From Mesorhizobium japonicum MAFF 303099 (GTDB lineage: Bacteria > Pseudomonadota > Alphaproteobacteria > Rhizobiales > Rhizobiaceae), in assembly GCF_000009625.1 (NCBI RefSeq), contig NC_002678.2, forward strand, positions 1,426,001 through 1,490,000: DNA of 64,000 bases, read 5' to 3'. Below are positions 7,851 through 18,235 of this stretch, in pieces. The notes under the pieces are model-generated. The model was given only the letters and a program-made list of their open reading frames with translations. It was not told the DNA's origin and searched no databases. Both the position numbers and the translations under genes were made by a program. Numbering within the stretch: position 1 is the stretch's first letter; every line of letters starts with the position of its first letter.

Positions 7851-8683
7851 GACGCGACCCGCTTTCGAGCCTTGTGCGCCTCGTGCGGATAGACCTCGGC
7901 CACCACATCATCGAGGACGTAGGCCGTCATGCCGGGGATGGCGACGATCTCGCTGGTGACGGTATCGCTGAATTGGTGGATGACGGCGCCAAGCAGCCGC
8001 TCGCCTGGCATGTCGCGCTCCATGTCGCCGACGACGAAGGCGGCCGACGGACCCCAGACCAACGATGTGTTTTCGTATTTGCCTTGCCATGCCCGGTGCA
8101 GATGGCCGCTAGCGAACAGCGCGACATCGTGGGTGGCGATCAGGTCGTAGAGGCGTTGGCGCTGCGCCGGCCTGACGCTCCAGTAGCCGGTATCGCCCTC
8201 GCCGGGCGCATCGACGAACAGCGGCTTGTGGGCGAAGAGCGCGACGCGCCGGCCGCCGCGGCTTTCCAGCACGGTCCGCAGCCAGTCGAACTGCGCCTCT
8301 TCCTCGGCATCATCAAAGCCCATCAGCAGGCTGTCGAGCCCGATGAGGCGCCAGCTCCCGGCGTCTTCCATCCAGTAATCGGGTCCGACCAGCCGGCGCC
8401 AGCGCTCCAGGCGTCCGGCATTGACCGGCTGCAGCGAGCCGGGCAGATGGCCGACATCGTGATTGCCGGGCACCAGCAGCATCGGCGCGGAGATTTCCCG
8501 CATCAGATCCATGCAGAAGGCGATGTCGTCATCCCTGTCGGCACCGTCGACGCTGAGGTCGCCGGTGTGGATGACAAGGTCGGCGCCGCTTTGCTCGATC
8601 CAGGCGGCCAGCGGCGCCCAATTGCCGTTGAAATGCGCCTTGGTCGGGCTGAAATGGGTGTCTGTGATCTGAACGATTCTCAT
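7847..8683 (-). CDS. Metallophosphoesterase (calcineurin-like phosphodiesterase)
   Basis: 278 residues from ATG 8683, giving MRIVQITDTHFSP; the extra N-terminal frame to 8725 lacks family features. Metal-binding motifs are DTHF, GDLSVDG, PGNHDVG, an FAHKPLF segment and GHLHRAW, typical of the class III phosphodiesterases that include CpdA and the glycerophosphodiesterase GpdQ. It is the first gene of the transporter operon, with its stop overlapping the ATPase start. A role in cleaving an imported phosphodiester is inferred from that position; no signal peptide is seen, so it acts in the cytoplasm. Confidence 0.9.
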   Translation of the reverse strand: MRIVQITDTHFSPTKAHFNGNWAPLAAWIEQSGADLVIHTGDLSVDGADRDDDIAFCMDLMREISAPMLLVPGNHDVGHLPGSLQPVNAGRLERWRRLVGPDYWMEDAGSWRLIGLDSLLMGFDDAEEEAQFDWLRTVLESRGGRRVALFAHKPLFVDAPGEGDTGYWSVRPAQRQRLYDLIATHDVALFASGHLHRAWQGKYENTSLVWGPSAAFVVGDMERDMPGERLLGAVIHQFSDTVTSEIVAIPGMTAYVLDDVVAEVYPHEAHKARKRVAS

Positions 8684-8924
8684 GCCGGCTCCACCATGCG
8701 AGCCGCGCCCCCAGGCAAACGTCATCGCATGGGGGCTTCCTTAGTGCCGTTCCATGTCACTTCCTTAACAGTGGCTGGGATAAACGATGCAATTGCAGGA
8801 AACGGTCGTCGAAGAGCGCTAGAGGCACGCGCTGCAACGCGGAAACCGAAAAGATTTCAGCTGCTTACCGTAGTTACGCGACACATTGGCCGCGCTCACA
8901 ATCTTGTGACGGCGCGCGAAAAGC

Positions 8925-9332
8925 TCATTTCACCTCGAACTGCGGATCGACAGGGATCTGCATTGCCGTGACCAGATGGTTAGTCTGGCCTGCCAGCCCG
9001 ATGATCGACACCAGCTCGCCATGCTGCGCGTCGGTCATGCCCTTGGCCCGCGCCGCGGCCGTATGCGAGTGGACGCAGTAGGAGCAGCCATTGGCGGTCG
9101 AGACGGCTATGTAGATCATTTCCTTGGTCAGCGGATCGATGGCGCTGTCCGCCAACATCACCGCCTTCAGCTGCTCCCACACCCGCTTCAGCGACACCGG
9201 ATCATTGGCCAGCCCGCGCCAGAAATTGTTGACGAAATCCGATTTGCGCGTCGCCCTGATATCGTCGAACACGGCCTTCACCGCCGGGATTTTCTCGACC
9301 TCGGTATCGCTGAGGAGTCTTGTGGTGGCCAT
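8925..9332 (-). CDS. AhpD-like carboxymuconolactone decarboxylase family protein
   Basis: 135 residues. The AhpD-type redox pair is in CSYCVHSH (CxxC followed by xxH), inside the all-helical CMD fold. Members are alkylhydroperoxidase-like or gamma-carboxymuconolactone decarboxylase-like; the CxxC motif favours the peroxidase or thiol-redox type. It stands alone between two transporter operons, with about 240 bp of non-coding sequence on each side, so context adds nothing about its substrate. Confidence 0.9.
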   Translation of the reverse strand: MATTRLLSDTEVEKIPAVKAVFDDIRATRKSDFVNNFWRGLANDPVSLKRVWEQLKAVMLADSAIDPLTKEMIYIAVSTANGCSYCVHSHTAAARAKGMTDAQHGELVSIIGLAGQTNHLVTAMQIPVDPQFEVK

Positions 9333-9575
9333 GGCGTTTTCCTTCGTTGTATCGATGGATCAGGTCGTTGAATCAGGTCTCGAGCAAAGGTGGCTAATCG
9401 GCTCTTCTGATTCAGTTTTCGTGCGTATCGGAGCAAAGCCTTGACGATTCGCCGAAGCATCTCGGCTTCGTCATCCTAGGATGGAGCAGGCGCGAAGCGC
9501 CGTCGCGGAGACCCCTGGATGACGAAGGGGTTGAGGTCTTCGCCAATTATCAACGTATACGCACCGGCCAGCACC

Positions 9576-11071
<1,496 letters not shown>

Positions 11072-11072
<1 letters not shown>

Positions 11073-12115
11073 CAAAAACCTCCCGCGTCGAGCACGCAAT
11101 CGCCGCCCTTGGAGGCGATGAACAGCCGGCCGGCCTTTTCCACGACGCTGCAGATGCCGTGGCGCGTGCCGTTGGCGCGGCTGTGCAGGCTGAATTGCGG
11201 CTGCATCCTTGCGTCGAGCCTGACGACCAGCCCATAGGAGCGGCTTGGCGACCACGGCTTGTGGATGCCCATCGTGCGGATGCCGCCGCATTGCAGCGGT
11301 TCGAGGAAGCTGCGGTTGGAGGCCAGCGCCGGCGCGATCCAGTAGGCCGGCGGCACCTGGTCGATCATGTCCTGGCGGTAGTGCGTTTCCTGCAGCACGA
11401 ATTCGATCAGCCGGTTGCGCGGCGCAAACAGCGCCAGCCAGGCACCGCCATCTCCGGCCGACGCCAGCCGCGCGGGATAGCCGGGCAGATGCGTCAGCAC
11501 CGTCGAACGGTTGCCGGTGGCGCCATCGAAGCGGATGAGCTGATGGCGCCAGCTCTCGCTGACCAGCACGTCCCCGCCGAGAGGAAGGAGCCCATAGGGA
11601 AAAGCGAGAGCGCCGGCCACCTTGCGGAACGCGCCCCCCGTCGCGTCGCGTTTCCAAAGCGAACCGGACGCACCCTTCTTCATCAGATCGGCCGCCCATT
11701 GCGAGGGCGCATGCTCGGCCGACCCATTGGCCAGCCACAACGTGCCGTCTTCGGCATAGGCAAGCGCAGTGATGCAGCTGAGATCAGCCGGCAGCGAAAC
11801 CTCCTTGCCTGATGTCAGCAGCTTGCCGCTTTCGAGAGCCACCGTCAGGTCACCCGATGGCGCCAGCGCCTGCGCCGTGATGGGCGACGGAAAGGTCTCG
11901 ATCACCTTGGGCTCGGCTCCGGCGGCAAGCGAATAGATTGCGTTGCCGCTGGTAGCGAGCAGCCGGCCACCATCGGCCAGCAGATTATCCGGCTCGGTTA
12001 GCTCGGCGAAGGTTGGCGCGTCATCCAGCCGCGTGTTGGGCCGGAAAGCGCCGTCGAGCGGCGGGATGGTCACCGCCTTGCCGCGAAACATATCCAGGAT
12101 CGGATCGAGGATCAT
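11072..12115 (-). CDS. SMP-30/strictosidine-synthase-like beta-propeller protein
   Basis: 347 residues from ATG 12115, overlapping the stop of the fused permease. Repeated blade-like motifs (LTEPDNLLADGGRLLATSG, YAEDGTLWLANG, LPGYPARLASAGDGG) and WLALFAPRNR fit the six-bladed SMP-30/gluconolactonase/strictosidine-synthase superfamily. Such enzymes hydrolyse lactones or related esters in a metal-dependent way. No signal peptide is seen. It is co-translated with the ATPase downstream and with a permease that itself carries a propeller, so two propeller units serve one importer. Confidence 0.82.
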
Positions 12116-14235
12116 GGCTTTGCTCCCCAATAGGAAGCGGGGCTGGTCCAGTTCGGGTCGGCGCCTGATATCTTGTAGCGGCCGACGCGGTTGTTGAGGA
12201 TGCCGCCGACGAAGAGATAGCCCTTGTGTTCGCGCATTGAGGTGACCATCGGATGCGCGCCGCCGGAGAGGTCGCCCATCGCCTCGACAATGCCGCCCTT
12301 CTCGTTGAATTTCACCACGCCGCCGGTGTTGATGTTGGGGAACAGCCACTCGTCCTGCGGCAGCCGGCGGGTCATGCGCTTGCGCATGTCGGGATGGCGC
12401 AGCGACAGATCAAAGCTCGGCGTGCGCATGCCGAGCCAGGCCATCCAGTAATTACCGTCCGAGGCGCGGTTGATGTTGTCGGGATAGCCCGGCATGTCGC
12501 GGATGACGCATTCGGCGGTGCCGGCCTTCGGCCCTTCCAGCCAGTAGCGATGCACCCGGCAGGCCCAGCTTTCGGCGAAGAACAGCGATTTGCCGTCATG
12601 CGCCATGCAGACGCCGTTGGTGTAGCGGTAGCCGTCGAGCAGCGTCTTCGTCGACCCGTCCTTCGGATCATAGACCAGCAGCCGCCCGGTGGCGCGGTTC
12701 TCGATCGAATCCAGCGCCCAATCGTGGGCGTCGTAGCGCTTCGTGGAATCCGTGAAATAGATGCGGCCGTCCGGCGCGATGTCGCAGTCATTGGGATCGC
12801 GCAGCCGGGCATCGTCGACGATCGAGGTCCAGGAGCGCGCGGTCTCGGCCGAGAGGCGCTTGACCTCCCGCTGCGGCGAAACCGAGTAGAGCCCCATGGC
12901 GCCAACGCAGCTGATCAGATTGCCTGACTTGTCGAAGGCGAGCCCCAGCGGAAAGCCGCCAATATGGGCGAACACCTCCGACTTCACATAGTCGGGCGCG
13001 AAGAAGCGGACGATCTCGCCATGGCGGGTGCCGCAATAGAGATGGTCGTCGCGGTCGAGGATGACGTCTTCCGGCCCCTCCAGTTCGCCAAGCCCGATAT
13101 GGTCGGCCGCCGACAGACGGTTGTCGAGTTCGTAAGGCGTGCCGGAACCCGGTACCGCCGACTGCGTCTCGCCCATTTTGAGATAGACCGGCGCGACATA
13201 GACTTCGTTCAGCACCTTGTGGCGGTTCTTCAGCCAGCGGATGTCGATGGTCACCGCCACCGCCAGCATGATGCCGAGAACCATCTGGTTGGTGCCGGTG
13301 CCGTAACCCAGCCGGATCAGCCCATTGGTCATGGTGAGCACGATGATGGCGCCCATCAATCCCTTGATCACCGAGCCGCGCCCGCCTCCCAGGCTGACGC
13401 CGCCGACCACCGCCGCGGTCAGCGCCATGATCTCGAGGTTGAGGCCGGTGCCCGGCCCTGCCCCGCTCAACCGGCAAGCGATGAGAAAACCGCCGATCGA
13501 GGCGCAGAAGCCGGAGAAGACATAGGTCATGAACACGGTGCGACGCACGCGGATGCCGGCATTGTGTGCCGAACGCCGAGAGCCGCCGACCGCCAGCACA
13601 TGCCAGCCGGGCCGCGAACGCGTCAACGCGATATGGGTGACGATGGCGAGGATGATGGCCAGCCAGACAGAGACGGAGAGCCCCCAAAAGGTGCTGTCGC
13701 CGATGAAGTCGAGCACATCGGATGTGGCGGTCGAAAGCTGCACGTCGGCGGCATAGGTGGTGACCAGTATGTCGAACAGCGCCCGGCCGAAGATGAAGGT
13801 AACCAGCGTGGTGAGAAAGGCGCGTAGCCTGAGGTACCCGACGAGATAGCCGTTGATGGCGCCGAAGATCAGGCCGGTGGCGAGCGAGGCGGCCAGCGCC
13901 AGCCAGATCGACTGTTCGAGGATGAAGAAGACATAGACGGCGGAGAAGCAGGACAGCGCGAAGATCGAGCCGACCGACAGATCGATGCCGCCGCCCAGCA
14001 TCACCACCGTCATGCCGGTGACGACCATGGAGAACTCGCCGAGCTGGCGGGTCGATTCCTGCAGCGCGTTCAGCTTGAAGAAGCCCGGAATGATCGAGCC
14101 GAATGTCGCCAATGTCACCACCAGCGCCAGGAAGGGAATGGCGTTGTCGGTCCAGCGTTTTGTCAGGATCTCGCCGACCAGATGGTCGGGCACGAGATTG
14201 TAGCGCCAGGACTGCAGGCGTTCGCGAAAGGACAT
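12112..14235 (-). CDS. Fusion: RbsC-type ABC permease with C-terminal SMP-30/strictosidine-synthase-like propeller
   Basis: 707 residues, about twice the size of an RbsC permease. Residues 1 to about 335 are a BPD_transp_2 membrane domain, with GGGIDLSVGSIFAL, GSRRSAHNAGI and GGGRGSVIKGL. From about residue 370 the chain becomes a soluble six-bladed propeller (ELEGPEDVILDRDDHLYCGT, LRDPNDCDIAPDGRIYFTDS, GVCMAHDGKSLFFAES, MPGYPDNINRASDGNYWMAW). The frame is continuous with no stop or frameshift, and the propeller begins right after the last helix, so the fusion looks genuine. If the permease has the usual topology, the propeller would face the cytoplasm. It may process a lactone-type substrate as it enters; that is inference. 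Confidence 0.9.
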   Translation of the reverse strand: MSFRERLQSWRYNLVPDHLVGEILTKRWTDNAIPFLALVVTLATFGSIIPGFFKLNALQESTRQLGEFSMVVTGMTVVMLGGGIDLSVGSIFALSCFSAVYVFFILEQSIWLALAASLATGLIFGAINGYLVGYLRLRAFLTTLVTFIFGRALFDILVTTYAADVQLSTATSDVLDFIGDSTFWGLSVSVWLAIILAIVTHIALTRSRPGWHVLAVGGSRRSAHNAGIRVRRTVFMTYVFSGFCASIGGFLIACRLSGAGPGTGLNLEIMALTAAVVGGVSLGGGRGSVIKGLMGAIIVLTMTNGLIRLGYGTGTNQMVLGIMLAVAVTIDIRWLKNRHKVLNEVYVAPVYLKMGETQSAVPGSGTPYELDNRLSAADHIGLGELEGPEDVILDRDDHLYCGTRHGEIVRFFAPDYVKSEVFAHIGGFPLGLAFDKSGNLISCVGAMGLYSVSPQREVKRLSAETARSWTSIVDDARLRDPNDCDIAPDGRIYFTDSTKRYDAHDWALDSIENRATGRLLVYDPKDGSTKTLLDGYRYTNGVCMAHDGKSLFFAESWACRVHRYWLEGPKAGTAECVIRDMPGYPDNINRASDGNYWMAWLGMRTPSFDLSLRHPDMRKRMTRRLPQDEWLFPNINTGGVVKFNEKGGIVEAMGDLSGGAHPMVTSMREHKGYLFVGGILNNRVGRYKISGADPNWTSPASYWGAKP

Positions 14236-14311
14236 TGGCTGCCGTTGATCAAGAGAAAGAGGTGGCCGAACTGGATCCGGCCACCTCGTGGAGTCTATTC
14301 GACCGCGCGGC

Positions 14312-15337
14312 TTACTTCGCCGCCGCTTCGGCCTGCAGCGCCTTCAGATCCCAGCAGCTGTCGGGCTTGAGGTCGGCCTTGGTCGTCGCCTTCTCCAGCG
14401 TGTAGATGTAGGTGTGCGAGGTGCCGGCCGGCTGGCCGCTCTGCAGCAGGAACTTGATGATGGCGTTCATGTCGCCCGACTGGCGGGCAAGCTCGGTCAT
14501 CACCACGGCCCCGTAGGTGCCGTCCTGAAGCTTGTCGCAATCGGCGGCTTTTTCACCGCCGCCTGTGGTGACCAGGAACACCTTGCCGTCGAGCTTGGCG
14601 TCGCGGATCGCGGCCGATGCGCCGGTGGCGTCACCGTCCCAGAAATCGATGATCGAGCAGATGTCCGGGTTCTGCTGCAGCATCGTCGTCGTCACATTGC
14701 GCGAGGTCGTCGCATCCCAGTTGGAGTCGGGCTTGGCGACCACCTTGAAGTCGGGATGCTTGTCCAGCACCTTCATGATGCCGGCATACTGGTAGAGGCT
14801 GGAGGAGTTCGCCTGGTCGCCCTGCACCAGCCCGATCTTCTTCGACGAGTTTTCACCGCAGCCCTTGATCGCCGCTTCGGCCTCGAGCTGGCCCAGCCGG
14901 TCCCAGTCGCTGCCGACAAAGGCGTCGGCCGGGAAGTTGGCGGGGTTGTCGACCAGAAGCACATAGGTGCCGGCGGCCTGCGCCTTCTTCATCAGCTTGG
15001 AATAGGAGTTGAGGTCCGGCGCGTGGATGATCAGCACGTCGGGCCTGGTGTCCGACGAGATGGCGTCGGTGATCGCCTGCGCGCCGGCATCGACCACCCA
15101 GTTCGGATCGCGCGTCTCGAACGTGCCGCCCCAGGCCTCGACCTCCTTCTTCAGATAGTGCGCCCAGCCCTGCGCCAGGTCGAAGCCCATCGCCAGCGGC
15201 ACCAGCATGACGCGCTTGCCCTTGAGCGCCTGTGCGTAGGCCGCCGGGCCCGGATCGTCGGCGGCGAAAGTCGGCGCCACGAAGGCGGTAATGGCGAGCG
15301 CCGTTGCGGCGGCCATAAGTGTCTTGATCAGTCTCAT
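14312..15337 (-). CDS. Sugar ABC transporter periplasmic binding protein, RbsB type
   Basis: 341 residues with a signal peptide (about 1-25, ending FAADD). The mature part is a Peripla_BP_4-like two-lobe fold: KGKRVMLVPLAMGFDLAQGW, RPDVLIIHAPDLN, YVLLVDNPANFPADAFVGSD, SIIDFWDGDATGASAAIRDAKL. It lies between the two permease genes of the operon, 76 bp upstream of the fused permease. The ligand is unknown; sugars, polyols and autoinducer-2-like molecules use this class. Confidence 0.9.
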   Translation of the reverse strand: MRLIKTLMAAATALAITAFVAPTFAADDPGPAAYAQALKGKRVMLVPLAMGFDLAQGWAHYLKKEVEAWGGTFETRDPNWVVDAGAQAITDAISSDTRPDVLIIHAPDLNSYSKLMKKAQAAGTYVLLVDNPANFPADAFVGSDWDRLGQLEAEAAIKGCGENSSKKIGLVQGDQANSSSLYQYAGIMKVLDKHPDFKVVAKPDSNWDATTSRNVTTTMLQQNPDICSIIDFWDGDATGASAAIRDAKLDGKVFLVTTGGGEKAADCDKLQDGTYGAVVMTELARQSGDMNAIIKFLLQSGQPAGTSHTYIYTLEKATTKADLKPDSCWDLKALQAEAAAK

Positions 15338-15423
15338 GTCACGTCCTCTGGTTCGGTTTCATTGCCGGCCGATCGTCGCGATCACGCCGGGTACCCCAAG
15401 CAAGATGGGCTAGCCCATCCGCT

Positions 15424-16410
15424 CTAAATGTCGCCCTGTTGCGCGGTCTGTTCGTCGCGCGGATTGATGATGCCGTCGACGATGATGGCCCCGAGCAGGA
15501 TCGCCGCCTTGATCAGGTTCTGGTAGAGCAGCGGGATGTCGATGATGGTCATGGCGTTGAGCAGGATGCCGATCAGCGCCGCGCCAACCAGCACATTGCG
15601 CACCCCGCCCCTGCCCCCCGACAGGCCGATGCCGCCGATCACCGCCACCAGCACGATGTCGTAGAGCAGTGTCGAATTGACGACACGCGTGTTGATCGAA
15701 TGCAGGCTGGCCGCCGTCAGCAGGCCGGCGATCAGTGCGACGAAAGCGGAGAGCACGTAGCGCAGCACCAGCATCGGCCGCACCGGAATGCCGATGTTGC
15801 GCGCCGCCACTGGATTGTCGCCGGCGAAATAGATGTAGCGGCCCCATTTGGTGTAGCGAAGGAACAGGAAGAACAGGAAAGCCAGCCCGGCGAAGACGAA
15901 CACCTCGATCGGGATATCGAGGAAGCGCAGGCCGCCGAGCAGTTCGACCCAATGGCCCTGCGGCACCGGTACCGCGTCCTGCGTGATCAGTTGCGAACGC
16001 ACATAGCCGAAAACGAAGGAGCCGGTCGCCAACGTCACGAAGATCGCCGGCACGTCGGCATAGGCGACGAGAAAGCCGTTGAGCAGGCCGATGACAAGCA
16101 CGCCTGATAGTACATAGGCGAAGGCCAGCCCGTCCGAAGTGCCCGTGTCGAGCAGTTGCAGATACCAGGCGACCGACATCGCCATGATCGCCACGGCCGA
16201 CAGGTCGATGCCTCGGCCGATGATCACGACCGCCATGCCGAGCGCCAGGATGCCCAGAACCGACACGGACCTGACGATGGCGACAAGGTTGTTGGGGTCG
16301 ATGAAGCCCGGCAGGCCTATGGCCGCGGCAACGAACAGCACCACCGCGATGGCAAAGACAATGCCTTCCTGATTCAGGCTCCTGAGATTTGGCCAGCCGA
16401 TCGCATTCAT
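15424..16410 (-). CDS. Sugar ABC transporter permease, RbsC type
   Basis: 328 residues, about ten hydrophobic segments, and the BPD_transp_2 signature GRGIDLSAVAIMAMS with GIGLSGGRGGVRNVL later. It is the first gene of the minus-strand operon. Together with the permease domain at 12112-14235 it probably makes a heterodimeric channel, unlike the homodimeric RbsC channel. LacI-type operator-like palindromes lie about 125-185 bp upstream. Confidence 0.92.
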   Translation of the reverse strand: MNAIGWPNLRSLNQEGIVFAIAVVLFVAAAIGLPGFIDPNNLVAIVRSVSVLGILALGMAVVIIGRGIDLSAVAIMAMSVAWYLQLLDTGTSDGLAFAYVLSGVLVIGLLNGFLVAYADVPAIFVTLATGSFVFGYVRSQLITQDAVPVPQGHWVELLGGLRFLDIPIEVFVFAGLAFLFFLFLRYTKWGRYIYFAGDNPVAARNIGIPVRPMLVLRYVLSAFVALIAGLLTAASLHSINTRVVNSTLLYDIVLVAVIGGIGLSGGRGGVRNVLVGAALIGILLNAMTIIDIPLLYQNLIKAAILLGAIIVDGIINPRDEQTAQQGDI

Positions 16411-16533
16411 GTCTGCATTTGCCCCGATGGCAGCGCTGCCATCCCGAAGGCAAAAGCTAATCGGCTCAACGCCGGTTCGTCAAATGAATCCGCGTTCAGA
16501 ACGCGGCCTTATACCGATATTCGCCGAGTGGAC

Positions 16534-16594
16534 GCATCGATTGCCAAAACTGGCGCAATGCCCGGAAACTCCTGCATTTTTGGCAATCGATTGC
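16534..16594. promoter_or_regulatory. Pair of LacI-family operator-like palindromes
   Basis: GCAATCGATTGC at 16583-16594 is a perfect 12-bp palindrome centred on CG, and GCATCGATTGCC at 16534-16545 is a near copy. Palindromes with a central CG are typical sites of LacI/GalR regulators, which often control ribose-type ABC operons. They lie in the 272-bp space between the permease gene and the MFS gene. No LacI gene is present in this window. Confidence 0.5.
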
Positions 16595-16682
16595 GCTATC
16601 GCAGCCATTTCGCGAAAGTGCTGCATCAAGGCGAAAGGATGAGGCGGAATTTATCTCCGCATCAGGCGAGAAAATCCAATTT

Positions 16683-18116
16683 TCAATTCCCCGGCACGTG
16701 ACCGGAAACCTCGGCTCCCGCAGCTCGTGGCAGCACCAGAAAACGCAACGCCGCCACCAGCCCGATGGCGCCGATCACGAAAAAGGCGATTCGAAAATCG
16801 ACGAGGTCGAGCGACGGTTGCGCCCTGGCGATCTGCGACAGATTGAGGATCGCCGCGGCCACGGCAACGCCGAACAGCATCGCCACCTGCTGCAGCATCG
16901 AGGACAACGTCGCCGCCGAGCTCCGCCGCGCGGCGTCGATGTCGGCGAAGGCCAGGGTGTTGAGCGCGGTGAACTGCATCGAGCGCGACAGGCCGGCGAT
17001 CAGCATCAGCACCACCACCAGCGCCTGCGGCGTCTGCGGCGAGATCACCCCGCAAGCCATGATCGAGGCCGAGGCGATGATGCCGTTGACCACCATCACC
17101 GAACGGAACCCGAAACGCCGCAGCGTCGGCGTCGTCACCGTCTTCATGCCGAGATTGCCGACGAAATAGGCCAGGATCATCAGGCCGGCATCGACGGGCG
17201 ACAGGCCGAAGCCGAGCTGGAACAAAAGCGGCAACAGGAACGGCGTGGCGTTGATCGCCACCCGGAAGATGGTGCCGGCTGCAAGCGTCGAGATGGCGAA
17301 GGTCAGCACCTTGAACGAGGAGAGGTCGAGCAGCGGATGTGGCGCGCGCCGCAGATGCCGCACCGCCAGCCAGCCGATGACGATGCCCGCCGCGATCAGC
17401 AGCACCGTCGGCAGCATGCCATCCTCGGGATGCGCGATGCGCTCGAGGCCGTAGAGCAGGCAGGCGAGCCCGAGCGACGTCAGGAAAAACCCTGGCCAGT
17501 CGAGCGGCTTGGGATTGGCCACGCGATCGCCCGGGATGAAGCGGGCAACCAGCGCCAGCCCGATCAGCCCAAGCGGGATGTTGATGAAGAAATTCCAGTG
17601 CCAGGACAGAGTGGTGGTGATGAAGCCGCCAAGCACCGGACCGACCACCGGCGCGAACAGCGCCGGCCAGGTGATCAGCGCGGTGGCGTTGAGCAGCTCG
17701 GATTTCGATGCATTGCGCAGGACGAGGATGCGGCCGACCGGCGTCATCAGCGCACTGCCCAGCCCCTGCACGGCGCGAGCGGCAACGAATTGGGTCAGAT
17801 TTTGCGAGAAGCCGCAGGCGAGCGAGGCCAGCGTGAACAGCGCGATAGCCACGAGGAAAATGTTGCGCGCGCCGAAGCGGTCGGCGAGCCAGCCCGACAG
17901 CGGCACGAACACCGCCATGGTCAGCATGTAGACGGTGATGCCGACGCTCATCGCCACCGCCGGCACGCCGTAGGACTGGCCCATCTGCGGCAGCGAGGTC
18001 GAGATGATCGTCGAATCCAGCAGCTGCATGAAGAAGGCGATGGCGACGATCAGCGCCACGCGCCGCGCATTGGTGGCCGTTTCGGGTAAGGCTTCAGTCT
18101 CGGGAATGGCAGTCAT
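16683..18116 (-). CDS. MFS drug/multidrug exporter, DHA2 (EmrB/QacA) family
   Basis: 477 residues with about 14 hydrophobic segments. The motif A region is GWLADRFGARN, and motif C-like sequence TWPALFAPVVGPVLGGFI identifies a 14-TM proton antiporter. An acidic residue in the first helix (FFMQLLDSTIISTSLP) is characteristic of DHA2 exporters. No membrane-fusion partner is next to it. It is divergent from the ornithine-cyclodeaminase-like gene, with 119 bp between the starts. The substrate is unknown. Confidence 0.9.
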   Translation of the reverse strand: MTAIPETEALPETATNARRVALIVAIAFFMQLLDSTIISTSLPQMGQSYGVPAVAMSVGITVYMLTMAVFVPLSGWLADRFGARNIFLVAIALFTLASLACGFSQNLTQFVAARAVQGLGSALMTPVGRILVLRNASKSELLNATALITWPALFAPVVGPVLGGFITTTLSWHWNFFINIPLGLIGLALVARFIPGDRVANPKPLDWPGFFLTSLGLACLLYGLERIAHPEDGMLPTVLLIAAGIVIGWLAVRHLRRAPHPLLDLSSFKVLTFAISTLAAGTIFRVAINATPFLLPLLFQLGFGLSPVDAGLMILAYFVGNLGMKTVTTPTLRRFGFRSVMVVNGIIASASIMACGVISPQTPQALVVVLMLIAGLSRSMQFTALNTLAFADIDAARRSSAATLSSMLQQVAMLFGVAVAAAILNLSQIARAQPSLDLVDFRIAFFVIGAIGLVAALRFLVLPRAAGAEVSGHVPGN

Positions 18117-18235
18117 GTCGGTACGGGTTTGAACAGCATCTGGCCGGCTGCGTCCATAGCCAGCGCAACAAACTTTCGTGTCGCGTCGCGGCCTGCTATG
18201 GGATGGACGGGGCGAGAGGAAAGTGCGCGCGCAAA

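Noticed and set aside
9444..9545. Another dispersed repeat (CATCCTAGGATGGAGC...CCTGGATGACG)
   Set aside because: It has an imperfect palindromic look, but only one copy is visible in the window, so repeat status cannot be shown.
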